Below are positions 44,247 to 54,692 of a DNA stretch of 64,000 bases, one piece after another. Source of the stretch: Macrothele yani. Lineage: Eukaryota; Arthropoda; Arachnida; Araneae; Macrothelidae. How positions within the stretch are numbered: position 1 is the first letter of the stretch; each line of letters begins with the position of its first letter. The DNA lies in contig CM077011.1 of NCBI GenBank assembly GCA_039090855.1, positions 23,685,001 through 23,749,000 of the forward strand. Direction: 5' to 3'. The notes under the pieces were generated by a model. The model worked only from the letters and a program-made list of their open reading frames with translations, did no database searches and was not told the DNA's origin. The position numbers were made by a program, and so were the translations under genes.

Positions 44247-45435
44247 ATGGGTAAAAACAAAAACAAAAACTCCAAATTCAAGTCACCTGAGAAAATGATA
44301 GTTGACAACGACTCTCCTTCGTCTTTTCAACCTACCAAGTCTCATAACCTTAAACGATCTTTCGAGCATGACCTGGACCAAGAATGTGGAACCTCTTCTT
44401 CGGCAGCTGTACCAGTCGCTCCGAAGCGTCGTCTCCCCTCGATTGCTGTGAATACGCATGCTACACACTTATTTGTAGAATCCATCGATCCGAATGAGAG
44501 ACTGTCCACCAGATCTCCCTTTTTTCATTTCTAAAGCTTTGGACGCTGCGGTTGGCCCCTTGAAGTCTGTGAGGAAGCTTCGCTCTGGGGACCTGCTTGC
44601 CCAAACTTGCAGTGTTTCTCAGAGTAACACTTTTCTGCACCTCACTAGTCTTCAAGGCATTCCTGTCAAAGTGACACCTCACCCGTTTCTTAACACCTTT
44701 CGGGGTGTTATTTCGGAGTTTGATCTCTTGCCGTGCAGTGAGGACGAATTGGTGACTGAACTTGCAGATCAGGGTGTTATTGCTGCACGTCGTATGATGT
44801 TCCGGCGCGATGGTTCTTTGATTAAGTCTAAAAATGTAACCTTGACTTTTAACTCCCCGAAAGTTCCGACCGCAATCAAGGCTGGCTACTTGGTCTGTTT
44901 AGTTCACCCGTATATTCCCAGTCCTCTGCGCTGTTTCAGGTGCCAGAGGTACGGGCATTCACAACGTTCATGTAAAAGTTCCGCTCGTTGCGCAAATTGT
45001 GGCTCCAGTGAACATGACGGGGAAGGTTGCACTTCTGCGGCCTGCTGTGTTAACTGTGGTGAGGCCCATGCAGCTTACTCCCGCAACTGTATGAAATGGA
45101 AGGACGAGATGGCGATCCAGCGCCTCAAGACCCTGGAAGGCCTCTCGTACCCTGCTGCCAAGGCCAAGTTGGGTATTCCCAACACCCGACAGCGTACTTT
45201 TGCCGCAGTAGTTCAGTCTCTGCCACAACCCGTGCAGCCCTTTGTTCCGCGCCCTGTAGCTCTCGCCGCACTTGCCAAGAGATCTACAGCTGAACAAGCG
45301 ACACAGGTGGATTTCACCGAGCTCCAGCTTATTCGACCAGCTGAGTCTGCACCTTCTCTTTTGAAGACGACCGACTCTTCCAGTTCCCAGCAGAAAGCCT
45401 GCACGTGTGGAAGACCCGGCCCTAAATCCGCATAG
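44247..45435 (+). pseudogene. LINE ORF1 with three CCHC knuckles, one frameshift
   Basis: A gag-like RNA-binding protein starting at ATG 44247 (MGKNKNKNSKFKSPEKM, basic). The frame breaks at a six-T run (44518-44523), where one extra base leads to a stop at 44532. The rest is open from there to 45435. It holds an RRM-like middle and three consecutive C-x2-C-x4-H-x4-C type knuckles: CFRCQRYGHSQRSC, CANCGSSEHDGEGC and CVNCGEAHAAYSRNC. The C-terminus is a Pro/Ala/Gln-rich tail. The frameshift lies in a homopolymer, so a sequencing error is possible. Confidence 0.88.
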
Positions 45436-45504
45436 GTGTGCAGTGTCCATCCCACTGTCGCGGTCCAACTGACCAACATTGCAACCGTCTCAGACTCAGC
45501 GAGG

Positions 45505-45680
45505 CCCCCACCCTCAACCAACATTATAGAGGAACTTAGGGGGTGGAGAGTGACAGTTCGTCCCCACCCTCCTCCAACATTACAGAGGAACATAGGGGGG
45601 ACGAGAGTGACAGTTCGTCCCCACCCTCAAACAACATTACAGAGGAACGTAGGGGGAGGAGAGTGACAGTTCGTCCCCCT
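45505..45680 (+). repeat. ~60-bp repeats in half-LINE 3' UTR
   Basis: Three copies of AACATTACAGAGGAAC followed by a G-rich stretch and GAGAGTGACAGTTCGTCCCC. They lie directly after the ORF1 stop and may have been a recombination point for the loss of ORF2. Confidence 0.85.
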
Positions 45681-45986
45681 CCTGGTGACTCTTCCTATGT
45701 GTAGTTGTGTTCGATTTCGTGATGTGTTTTATCATTCTCGTTCCTCAGTTTTCCTTAATCGGCTAGTTTCTCACCATTGTGCCATGGTTTTAGTGCTGTT
45801 TGTTTCATTGTCTTTTTTGGCCCTTCCTTCGTACACATGGTTCGGTTTTACTTGGTCAGCCAGATTTGGGGATTTCTGCCTAGTTTTTTTTTAATACTAT
45901 CTGTTTGTTTTGTGTCTGGCGCTCTGTGGCCAAATATGGCCCTTGCGCCATAAAAATCAACCAACCAACCAACCAACCAACCAACC

Positions 45987-48308
45987 AGCGCCGTGGATTG
46001 TTGGCACCGTAGCGTATGGTGACTTCTCAGTTGCTGAGCCCACTCCTACGCAGTTGTGAAGTCAGATGCTGACAGATAAACACACATAGCGCCGTGGATT
46101 GTTGCCACCGTAGCGTATGGTAACGTCTCAGTTGCTGAGCCCACTCCTACGCAGTTGTGAAGTCAGATGCTGACAGATAAACACACATAGCGCCGTGGAT
46201 TGTTGCCACCGTAGCGTATGGTAACGTCTCAGTTGCTGAGCCCACTCCTACGCAGTTGTGAAGTCAGATGCTGACAGATAAACACACATAGCGCCGTGGA
46301 TTGTTGGCACCGTAGCATATGGTGACGCCTCAGTTGCTGAGCACACACCTACGCATTTGTGAAATCAGATGCTGACAGATAAACACACATAGCACCGTGG
46401 ATTGTTGGCACCGTAGCGTATGGTTACGTCTCAGTTGCTGAGCCCACTCCTATGGATTTGTGAAGCCAGATGCTGACAGATAAACACACATAGCTCCGTG
46501 GATTGTTGGCACCGTAGCGTATGGTGACGCCTCAGTTGCTGAGCCCACCCCTACACAGTTGTGAAGTCAGATGCTGACAGATAAACACACATAGCGCCGT
46601 GGATTGTTGGCACCGCAGCGTATGGTGACGCCTCAGTTGCTGAGCCCACCCCTACGCAGTTGTGAAGTCAGATGCTGACAGATAAACACACATAGCACCG
46701 TGCATTGTTGGCACCGTAGCGTATGGTGACGCCTCAGTTGCTGAGCCCACCCCTACGCAGTTGTGAAGTCAGATGCTGACAGATAAACACACATAGCCCC
46801 GTGGATTGTTGGCACCGTAGCGTATGGTGACGTCTCAGCTGCTGAGCCCACCCCTACGCAGTTGTGAAGTCAGATGCTGACAGATAAACACGCATAGCGC
46901 CGTGGATTGTTGGCATCGTAGCGTATGGTGACGTCTCAGTTGCTGAGCCCACCTCTACGGATTTGTGAAGTCAGATGCTGACAGATAAACAAACATAGCG
47001 CCGTGGATTGTTGGCACCGTAGCGTATGGTTACGTCTCAGTTGTTGAGCCCACTCCTACGGATTTGTGAAGCCAGATGCTGACAGATAAACACACATAGC
47101 TCCGTGGATTGTTGGCACCGTAGCGTATGGTGACGCCTCAGTTGCTGAGCCCACCCCTACGCAGTTGTGAAGTCAGATGCTGAAAGATAAACACACATAG
47201 CACCGTGCATTGTTGGCACCGTAGCGTATGGTGACGCCTCAGTTGCTGAGCCCACCCCTACGCAGTTGTGAAGTCAGATGCTGACAGATAAACACTCATA
47301 GCCCAGTGGATTGTTGGCGCCGTAGCGTATGGTGACGTCTCAGCTGCTGAGCCCACCTCTACGCAGTTGTGAAGTCAGATGCTGACAGATAAACACGCAT
47401 AGCGCCGTGGATTGTTGGCATCGTAGCGTATGGTGACGTCTCAGTTGCTGAGCCCACCTCTACGGATTTGTGAAGTCAGATGCTGACAGATAAACACACA
47501 TAGCTCCGTGGATTGTTGGCACCGTAGCGTATGGTGACGCCTCAGTTGCTGAGGCCACCCCTACGCAGTTGTGAAGTCAGATGCTGACAGATAAACACAC
47601 ATAGCGCCGTGGATTGTTGGCACCGCAGCGTATGGTGACGCCTCAGTTGCTGAGCCCACCCCTACGCAGTTGTGAAGTCAGATGCTGACAGATAAACACA
47701 CATAGCACCGTGCATTGTTGGCACCGTAGCGTATGGTGACGCCTCAGTTGCGGAGCCCACCCCTACGCAGTTGTGAAGTCAGATGCTGACAGATAAACAC
47801 TCATAGCCCCGTGGATTGTTGGCGCCGTAGCGTATGGTTACGTCTCAGCTGCTGAGCCCACCCCTAGGCAGTTGTGAAGTCAGATGCTGACAGATAAACA
47901 CGCATAGCGCCGTGGATTGTTGGCACCGTAGCGTATGGTGACGTCTCAGTTGCTGAGCCCACCCCTACGGATTTGTGAAGTCAGATGCTGACAGATAAAC
48001 ACACATAGCGCCGTGGATTGTTCTCACCGTAGCGTATGGTGACGTCTCAGTTGCTGAGCCCACCCCTACGCAGTTGTGAAGTCAGATGCTGACAGATAAA
48101 CACACATAGCACCGTGCATTGTTGGCACCGTAGCGTATGGTTACAACTCAGTAGCTGAGGCCACTCCTACGGATATGTGAAGTCAGATGCTGACAGATAA
48201 ACACACATAGCCCCGTGGATTGTTGGCACCGTAGCGTACGGTGACGTCTCAGTTGCTTAGCCTACCCCTACGCATTTGTGAAGTCAGATGCTGGCAGATA
48301 AACACACA
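45987..48308 (+). repeat. 101-bp tRNA-related satellite, right block
   Basis: About 23 further units resuming at AGCGCCGTGGATT after the half-LINE, in the same phase. Variant pairs recur at multiples of 101 bp (for example TGTGAAGCCAGATG near 46460 and 47066, about 606 bp; CACTCATAGCCC near 47293 and 47799, about 506 bp), a sign of unequal exchange. Confidence 0.95.
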
Positions 48309-48452
48309 TAGCGCCGTGATTGTTGGCATCGTAGCGTAAGGGAAACCCACTCGGCTAATTATAAAGAGATCTGGGGTTCGATCCCAGCGGTGTCGAAATG
48401 CAATTTTTCGGCTGCTATATGTTATTTAAGCAAAAACATGGAAATAGCAATG
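48309..48452 (+). mobile_element. tRNA-derived SINE, family 3, right copy
   Basis: The last satellite unit runs straight into the tRNA-like head: TTGGCATCGTAGCGTAAGGG, CTCGGCTAATTATAAAGAGA, B box GGGTTCGATCCCAGC, then the body AATTTTTCGGCTGCTATATG and ATGACTTTGT. It is the inverted partner of 40739-40882. The satellite and SINE share the sequence up to about CGTAGCGTAAGG. Confidence 0.77.
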
Positions 48453-49068
48453 ACTTTGTTTACCCACATTCTCCCCATGTATTTGGAGGTTTTTCAGCTA
48501 TGGAAAAAAAGAATTAATTTGCGAGGCTTAAAAAAGCATTATTTTCAGCTAACTTCGCGTTAACAAAAAAAAAAACATTCCGGCAATATTCGTATTTCAC
48601 CAATATCTCTAAACCAAAATTCTAAAACAGCAACTCTAAATCAAAATATCACGCAAAATACACATTCTGAAAGAATAATGCTGTGGGATGTTCTGATGTT
48701 TTTTTTTTAGAATCGTGAAGGCATCACAAAATATGTAACACTTTAAAAAGCACGTCGGATGATAGGTTTGATTAAATTCCGACTTCCGGTGAATTAGATA
48801 TTCCGACAGAATAATGATCTGCGATATTTTAAAATTATTTAGACATCACAGAATACGGGAAAGTTAAAACAAGCACGTCTGATGTTACGTTAAATTATGT
48901 TTAACTAGCTGTAATATTAATAAAACAAATGAAGCTCACTAGCACAATCGTTGTGATCGGATGCTTCCGTCAAGTATGCTGGCATAATTAAAGTAAAGTC
49001 AAATTCAGAAACATTGGAAAATGCTTAAACTGACGTAAGTTATAAAAATCCATTTGTTCGTGTAAATA
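48453..49068. other. Unassigned sequence with two weak tandem copies
   Basis: AT-rich. Two diverged ~120-bp copies (about 48675-48790 and 48805-48910) share ACAGAATAATG, GATATTTT, CATCACA and AAGCACGTCnGATGnTAGG. No coding signal. Confidence 0.4.
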
Positions 49069-50462
49069 CACTGCTGGCCACCCAAAATGCAATACCAAGA
49101 AGAACACGAGATAGCAAAGCCAGATTTACTGGACACATAACAGATACAAAGATGAAACGATTGAGCTTACAGGCCCGTGCGACTTGCGGAACACGCAGAC
49201 ATCAATAGTTCGTGTGGCCCCCATGGCTAGCAATAACGGCCGCTACAAGCCGCGGCATCGAACGACAGGGGCTTTGGATGTGGGCTTGGGGTATGTCGGT
49301 CCAGGCTGTTTCCACACGTTGCCACAGTTCATCAGGTGTAGCCGCGGGTGGTGCTTGCCGGACCACTCGGTTGTCGATCAGCGAACAGACGTGTTCGATG
49401 GGCGACCTATCGGGAGAACAGGGTTGGCCAGGGCAGCAGTGACACCTGGTGGGCCGTGAAGAATTGTTGCAAAATGCGTACGCGCATTTTGCTGTTGAAA
49501 CGTGGCCGCTGAAAAGTCCTGCAGATAAGGGAGGACTACAGGCTCCGAAACGTGAAAAATGGTGCGGCGGCTGTTGAGTGTACCGGCGATGCGTACCAAA
49601 AGGGTGCGGGTGCATACCCAATTGCGCCCGAGACCATAACGCCACGCGACGGATCGGTATGGCGATGCATAACGCAGGCGGCATACAGTCTCTCTCCGCG
49701 GTGCCACCACACTCGGATTCGACCATCGTGGTGTTTCAGACAGAAGCGGGATTCGTCGCAGAAGACAATGTCGTGCCATTCCGTAGTACAGGTGCGGCGT
49801 TCAACGGCCTACTGCCGCCGCACTCGCCGGTGGTGTAACGTCAATGGTAATCGGAGCAACGGGCGCCGTGCGACTAATCCCCGCTCCTGCAGACGACGGC
49901 GAACGGTACGTGCTGACACAGGTTGTTGCGCAACACACTCTAATTCCAGCGCTAACGTTCGCGATAAGACGGTCCGAGCCGTCAATGCCCGCCGCACAAC
50001 ATGCCGGTCCTGTCGTTCGGTGCTGTGCCGCGGCTGCGGCAATCGCTCACGTCGGTCCGTCCGTCCTTTCTGCACCCACCGAAACCATATTCTTCTCACT
50101 GTGGGTGAATGTCGTCCCACACGGGCACCGATATCTCGGTACGACAAACCGCTGTCGCGATAAGCCACTATTTGTCCTCTGTCGAACTCCGAAACGTACT
50201 GGAATGACTGCCGTATTCTGCAACGAGGCCTCAGGAAGCTTCCCACGCACAGGTCCGGAAGCACAACACACTTCCACTGCTTACACTCGTCTGCTGCGCA
50301 CCCTTTTTATAGTGCTTCTCGGTGGCGTGCCGGGCGCACATGATTTGCATATGCCCTTCAATGCTAATCGTTTGCATGCCCTCACGCGGGCGACGCATGC
50401 TGCGAATTTCAGGCCAATCGGATGCTTCCTTCTTGGTGTTGCATTTTGGGTGGCCAGCAGTG
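49069..50462 (-). mobile_element. Tc1-like transposon (family A)
   Basis: Inverted ends CACTGCTGGCCACCCAAAAT with TGCAAnACCAAGAAG at 49069 and reversed at 50462. TA flanks at 49067-49068 and 50463-50464. Length 1,394 bp fits a near-complete element. Confidence 0.93.
49202..50264 (-). pseudogene. Tc1 family A transposase, frameshifted
   Basis: The minus-strand N-terminus (from about 50190) has FDRGQIVAYRDSGLSYRDIG and VGRHSPTVRRIWFRW, the helix-turn-helix of Tc1, and later RRLQERGLVARRPLLRLPL. After frame changes near 49800 and 49500, the C-terminus has SPIEHVCSLIDNRVV (Glu region; upstream Asp context degraded) and SMPRLVAAVIASHGGHTNY at the end. It is very GC-rich compared with surrounding DNA. 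It is broken and not functional. Confidence 0.87.
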
Positions 50463-50464
50463 TA

Positions 50465-51090
50465 TATAATAACTACACACGCCGGCTACCGAATTAGTTA
50501 TTGATAGAAACCTTTATGCGTGAACTTCGCGTATATGCAAAGTACAAGGTGGCGTGCGTCATTACCTGATCTAGAGAACTGTTTAAGTTTTCTGCTCGAC
50601 AGTAAACATCAGTAATGTCGATCACAATGAAAAAAAAAGGTTCTTTCGGAGAGTGATAAAGGGCTTGGTATGGATGCCCATCTGGCTGGAACGATGATTT
50701 TGAAAGCAACAGAGTTGAGAACATTTTTAATCAGAGGAAAAATAACCCACATGCTTGACTGCAGGCTTAACAGTTGGCGACAACACTCAGTCAGGAACGA
50801 GACCGCTGTCGTCTGAGAAGGCCTATACCAGGAAACAGAGATTCCTGTGCATAGCAACTGACCGAGGCATTGAATAAAGGCTACTCCAGCCTCATATCTC
50901 AGCAAATTATGCGCAGGGAATTGTCGGGGATCGGTATTGGCATTTGCATTTCTTCACAGAAACCACTAATTTCATCAAAGAATCGACACGTTCGTCTACA
51001 GCGGTGTTAGAAACAACGTTTCAGGATACTGCAAGACTAGGGAAAAAGTCATGTGGTCCGACGAGTCTCGATATACTTTGTTTAGTACCG
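50465..51090. other. Unassigned sequence, no feature recognised
   Basis: No domain or repeat recognised between the Tc1 and the truncated SINE. Confidence 0.45.
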
Positions 51091-51093
51091 GGC

Positions 51094-51217
51094 ACAGGAC
51101 CAGTGCAGTAAGGCAAACACAAAATCCATGTCTCACCGGGATCCGAACCGTGACCCATTTCAGATGAATAATCACAAGCCAGCGCGTAGATTTGTGCGCC
51201 ACCGGGACGCCGTAGTG
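51094..51217 (-). mobile_element. Truncated SINE, family 1
   Basis: On the minus strand: head with CGGCGTCCCGGTGGCGCAC, B box GGTTCGGATCCC, then the start of the body GTGTTTGCCTTACTGCACTGG. The 3' half (CCAGTGACCCTAAATT onward) is missing. Confidence 0.78.
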
Positions 51218-51697
51218 GTTTACTTAAACTGCTATTCTGTCTCGTTTTGTCGTCGATTTCTTGCGTATCCTATAAAACAAGAGACCAAAATTTGTTTTAT
51301 CACATTTTGGTGTTATGCACCCTTCAGAAATTGAAACACAGCTTTTCAAACGTGAAAATGTGGTATCTTACTTCAAAATGGCTGTTTCCTAATTGTTACT
51401 GACGAACACGACGAATCTCAGTTCTGTGAAGAAAAGGGAATAATAACTATCTGAAGAATATACACGGTATGTGTTTGACAAAAAGCGGCTAGTTTTGGAC
51501 ATCCAATAGGTAATTTAGATTTTGTAATTATTACATTTACTCAAAGTTTCCCACGCGTCATATTGTCTAAGCCTTATGCTACTCTATAGTTACGTTCTTT
51601 AGCAGTCATCCTTTGAGTTAGTGCATTGCAAATTTTGAATAATAATAGGTGATAGATTCAAAATTACAAAGTCGACGAAGTACATATATTCGCCATA
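51218..51697. other. Unassigned sequence, no feature recognised
   Basis: AT-rich and featureless to my reading. Confidence 0.4.
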
Positions 51698-52590
51698 TAC
51701 ACTCATGGACAACGAAATTTGCGCACCATAAAGGAAGCATAGGATTGAACTGAAACTTTATGGACGTAATGATACAGATGAATGATCTACATGATGCCAA
51801 AAACAGAGCTGCATGACAATTACAGAGAAATCTGTAGCACGCAGTCCGGTCATCTTCAATTGCGCATCGCACCACCTCGTGCAGCGATACATGCTGCAAT
51901 ACGGTCCGGCATGGAGGCGAACAGACGCCGGATGTTGTCCTGTGGCAGACTGACCCACACGTGTCGGACGGTGTGCTCCAAATCCCGGGTAGTGCGGAAC
52001 GGTGAGAGCCGGCGTTTCAACTGGTCCTACACATACCCGATAGGGGACATGTCCGGTTAGTGGGCAGGCCATGAAAGTGTCTGGACATGACGTAGGCAAT
52101 CCTGGGCAACCCGAACCGTGTGCTGGCGGGCAATATACTGCTCGTATAACGCAACTCGAATCCCAGCCAGCCAGGAATGGGAGCACATGGGGCAGTAGGA
52201 TGTCATCCTCATATCGCTGGTCCGTGAATGTTCCACGTACTACTACTAGAGCTGATCGGCTATCTTAAGCAATATCTCCCTAGACCATAATACCTGCAGT
52301 GGAAGAGGTGTGGCGCTCGATATTGAGGCTGGGATTGTGCCGTTGACCCGGGAACATCCACACCGGGAGACGATTTGCATCTGTATCCAAAACGAAACTG
52401 CACTCATCGCTAAATTCCACACGTTGCCAGTATGTGGCGTTACACGTCGCTTTGGCGTGGCACTACTGAATATGGAGCCGGCGATGTTCCAATGTTAATG
52501 GCAGAACACGTAAGAGGCGCTGAGATCGCCTCTTACGTGTTCGTTTGGAAAGGTTCGTAGGCACACTGGAGCCGCTACATCTGCCTGTGT
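51698..52590 (-). pseudogene. Tc1-like transposase remnant (family B)
   Basis: On the minus strand, pieces of a Tc1 transposase appear in order: VEFSDECSFVLDTDANRLP (first Asp) near 52400, IERHTSSTAGIMV and RGTFTDQRYEDDILLPHV near 52220, then NIRRLFASMPDRIAACIAAR with GGAMRN stop near 51865. Multiple stops break it. The left end TACACTCATGGACAACGAAA may be an end repeat. The right end is replaced by a piece of family A. Confidence 0.75.
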
Positions 52591-53228
52591 AGTGGACCGG
52601 GTCCGCGTTCAACGGCCTACTTCCGCCGCACTCGCCGGTGGCGTAACGTCAATGGTAATCGGAGAAATAGGCGCCACGCGGCAAGTCCCCGCTCCTGCAG
52701 CTGACGTAAAACGGTACGTGCTGACACAGGTTGTTGCGCAACACACCCTAATTCCTGCGCTAACGTTCGTGGTGTGGCGGTGTGAGCCGTCAGCGCCCGC
52801 CGCACAACATGCCGGTCCTCTCGTTCGGTGGTGTGCCGTGGCTGCGGCAATCACTCACGTCGGTCCATCCGTCCCTCCTGCACCCACCGAATCCATACTC
52901 GCCTCACTGTGGCTGGATGTCGTCCCACACGGGCGCCGATGTATCGGTACGATAAACCGCTGTCGCGATAACCCACTATTCGTCCTCTGTCCAACTCCGA
53001 AACATGCTGGAATGATTGCCGTATTCTGCGACGAGGAAACAGGAAGCTTTACACGCACAGGTTCGGCAGCACAACACACTTCCACTACTTACACCCCGCC
53101 TTCTGTGCACCCTTCTTATACTGCTTCTCGGTGGCGTGCCGGGCGCACATGATTTTGCATATGCCCTACGATACTAATCGATTGCATGTCCTTTCGCGTG
53201 CGACGCATGCTGCGAATTTCAGGCCAAT
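52591..53228 (-). pseudogene. Tc1 family A fragment fused to family B remnant
   Basis: Closely matches 49795-50422 of the Tc1 at 49069-50462 (N-terminal half of the transposase and flanking 5' region). It starts at a GTTCAACGGCCTACT block and stops at GAATTTCAGGCCAATC, where the SINE at 53229 begins. The last ~40 bp of the Tc1 end are missing. Confidence 0.85.
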
Positions 53229-53368
53229 CCGGGTTCAAATCCCGGTAAGGCATGATATGTTGTATTTGTCTTACGGCACTAGCTCTCTCCCTTCTTGTGA
53301 GCTAGTGACCCTAAGTTAGTGACGGGAGACTGCTTATAGCCCATGAAATTGCTCATGGTAGTGTTTAA
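53229..53368 (+). mobile_element. 5'-truncated SINE, family 1
   Basis: Begins in the B box (GGGTTCAAATCCCGGT), then runs through the body (TCTTACGGCACTAGCTCTC, AGTGACCCTAAGTTAG, TTATAGCCCATGAAATTGCTC). The tail is interrupted at a TTAA by the MITE at 53369. Confidence 0.82.
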
Positions 53369-53802
53369 AGTGGTTCCACATAAAATCTCTGCCTTATATT
53401 TCCAATGGTAAAACTTCTGTACACATCTTCTTAATTAATGTATTCCCAAGGATGAAAATTTGCACATGGATAAAGCTAAGTTTAAGTTATTGCATGGGAT
53501 ACTTAATTTATGCTAAAACATAACCATAATTATATGAAAATCAATCATTTTTCTTTGAGTAATGTTCAGACCTGTTAATAGATGGCGCCACCAATACATT
53601 GATTACGTCAGTAGACAAACAAATATTGGGTTGTGTAATTATGGTTATGTTGTAGCAAGTTTTAAGTATCCCACGCTATAACTTAAAGTTGGTTTTATCG
53701 ATGTGCAAATTTTCATTCTTGGGAATATATTAATTGCGAAGAAAATATGTAAAGAAGTTTTACCATTGGAAATATAAGGCAGAGGTTTTAGGCGGAACCA
53801 CC
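53369..53802. mobile_element. Palindromic MITE with TTAA target
   Basis: 434 bp that folds on itself. Ends AGTGGTTCC and GGTGGTTCC (reversed) and about 180 bp of each half match, including CTCTGCCTTATATTTCCAAT and ATGAAAATTTGCACATnGAT. TTAA flanks it at 53365-53368 and 53803-53806, as in piggyBac or Kolobok elements. No coding sequence. Confidence 0.9.
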
Positions 53803-53806
53803 TTAA

Positions 53807-54185
53807 ATCTTTAATAAAAGAAATTCGATGTGTGGCTTAATAGCAAAACTAATGTGTACTCAACTCACGTTAGGGATATCACGATGTTGTGTTCTCGAGG
53901 CGAGCAGCACGTACGGGAGTGGTATAAGAGTCAATAGTTGTTGTGGATTCAAGAGAGTTAAGACTTGTAGACGTTGTTCTTATTTATTAGACTTCTGTTA
54001 AGTCTATATTTTTATTTTATATATATGTCAATGTTTTATATGGCTTAGATTATTATTTTTCCTTCACAAAACGGCTGCCTCACTCTGCTAAAAGCTCTTA
54101 CACTTTTCTATTTTTTTCCCGTCGCGCTGCCCCTATTCCGACAAATGTATAAGACATCGTGAGGGATACAATGATTATCCTTCAG
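53807..54185. other. Unassigned AT-rich sequence
   Basis: No domain or repeat family recognised. Includes a short TATATATA stretch near 54020. Confidence 0.4.
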
Positions 54186-54408
54186 TTTTTTTTTTTTTTT
54201 TGTAGGTTTAACGACCACCGTGAGCAACTCAATGGGCTATGAGCAGTCGCCCGTCCCTAATTTAGGATCACTGGTTCCAAGGAAGGGAGAGAGCCAGTGT
54301 CGTAAGACAAACACAACATCCATGCCTGACCGGGATTCGAACCGGGACCCTTTACGGATGAATAATCAGAGGCCATCACTTAGACCACTGCGCCACCATG
54401 GCGGCTCC
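54186..54408 (-). mobile_element. tRNA-derived SINE, family 1, full length
   Basis: Minus strand: head GGAGCCGCCATGGTGGCGCA, B box GGTTCGAATCCC, body and a poly(A) tail (the T-run at 54186-54201). It is head to head with the copy at 54459. Confidence 0.9.
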
Positions 54409-54458
54409 TTCAGTAGGACTCACTGTCGTTAAATATAATTAAGACACAACAAACGCAA

Positions 54459-54692
54459 GCCACCCCGGTGGCGCAGTGGTCTAAGGCGCTGGCCTCTGAT
54501 CATTACCCCCTTAAGGGGTGCTGGGTTCGAATCTCCGGTCAGCCATGGATGTTGTGTTTGTCTTACGGCACTGGCCTCTCTCCCTTCCCTGGAACCAGTG
54601 ACCCTAAATTAGGTACGGGCGACTGCTTATAACCCATTGAGTTGCTCATCACGGTGGTCGTTAAACCTCCAATCAAAAGAAAAAAAAAAAAA
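54459..54692 (+). mobile_element. tRNA-derived SINE, family 1, full length
   Basis: Head GCCACCCCGGTGGCGCAGTG, A box, an insertion of CCCCCTTAAGGGG in the loop region, B box GGTTCGAATCTCC, body and an A-rich tail. With 54186-54408 it forms an inverted pair with a ~50-bp spacer. Confidence 0.9.

Larger units (their letters stand above)
43359..45986 (+). mobile_element. ORF1-only (half) LINE with CAACC tail
   Basis: A 2.6-kb retroelement in the satellite. The 5' end starts TCCCGCAACGGGGATAAC, followed by an 888-bp 5' UTR, ORF1 (44247-45435), a 3' UTR with ~60-bp repeats (about 45505-45680), and a 3' end GGCGCTCTGTGGCCAAAT...GCCATAAA plus CAACC repeats. No endonuclease or reverse transcriptase is present between ORF1 and the tail. 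The clean 13-bp duplication shows it inserted as this short form. ORF1 with triple CCHC knuckles is typical of I/jockey/R1-type LINEs. Confidence 0.88.

Noticed and set aside
40955..48308. CRISPR array
   Set aside because: Units are contiguous 101-bp monomers with no unique spacers, in a eukaryotic context. The same applies to the 17-bp arrays.
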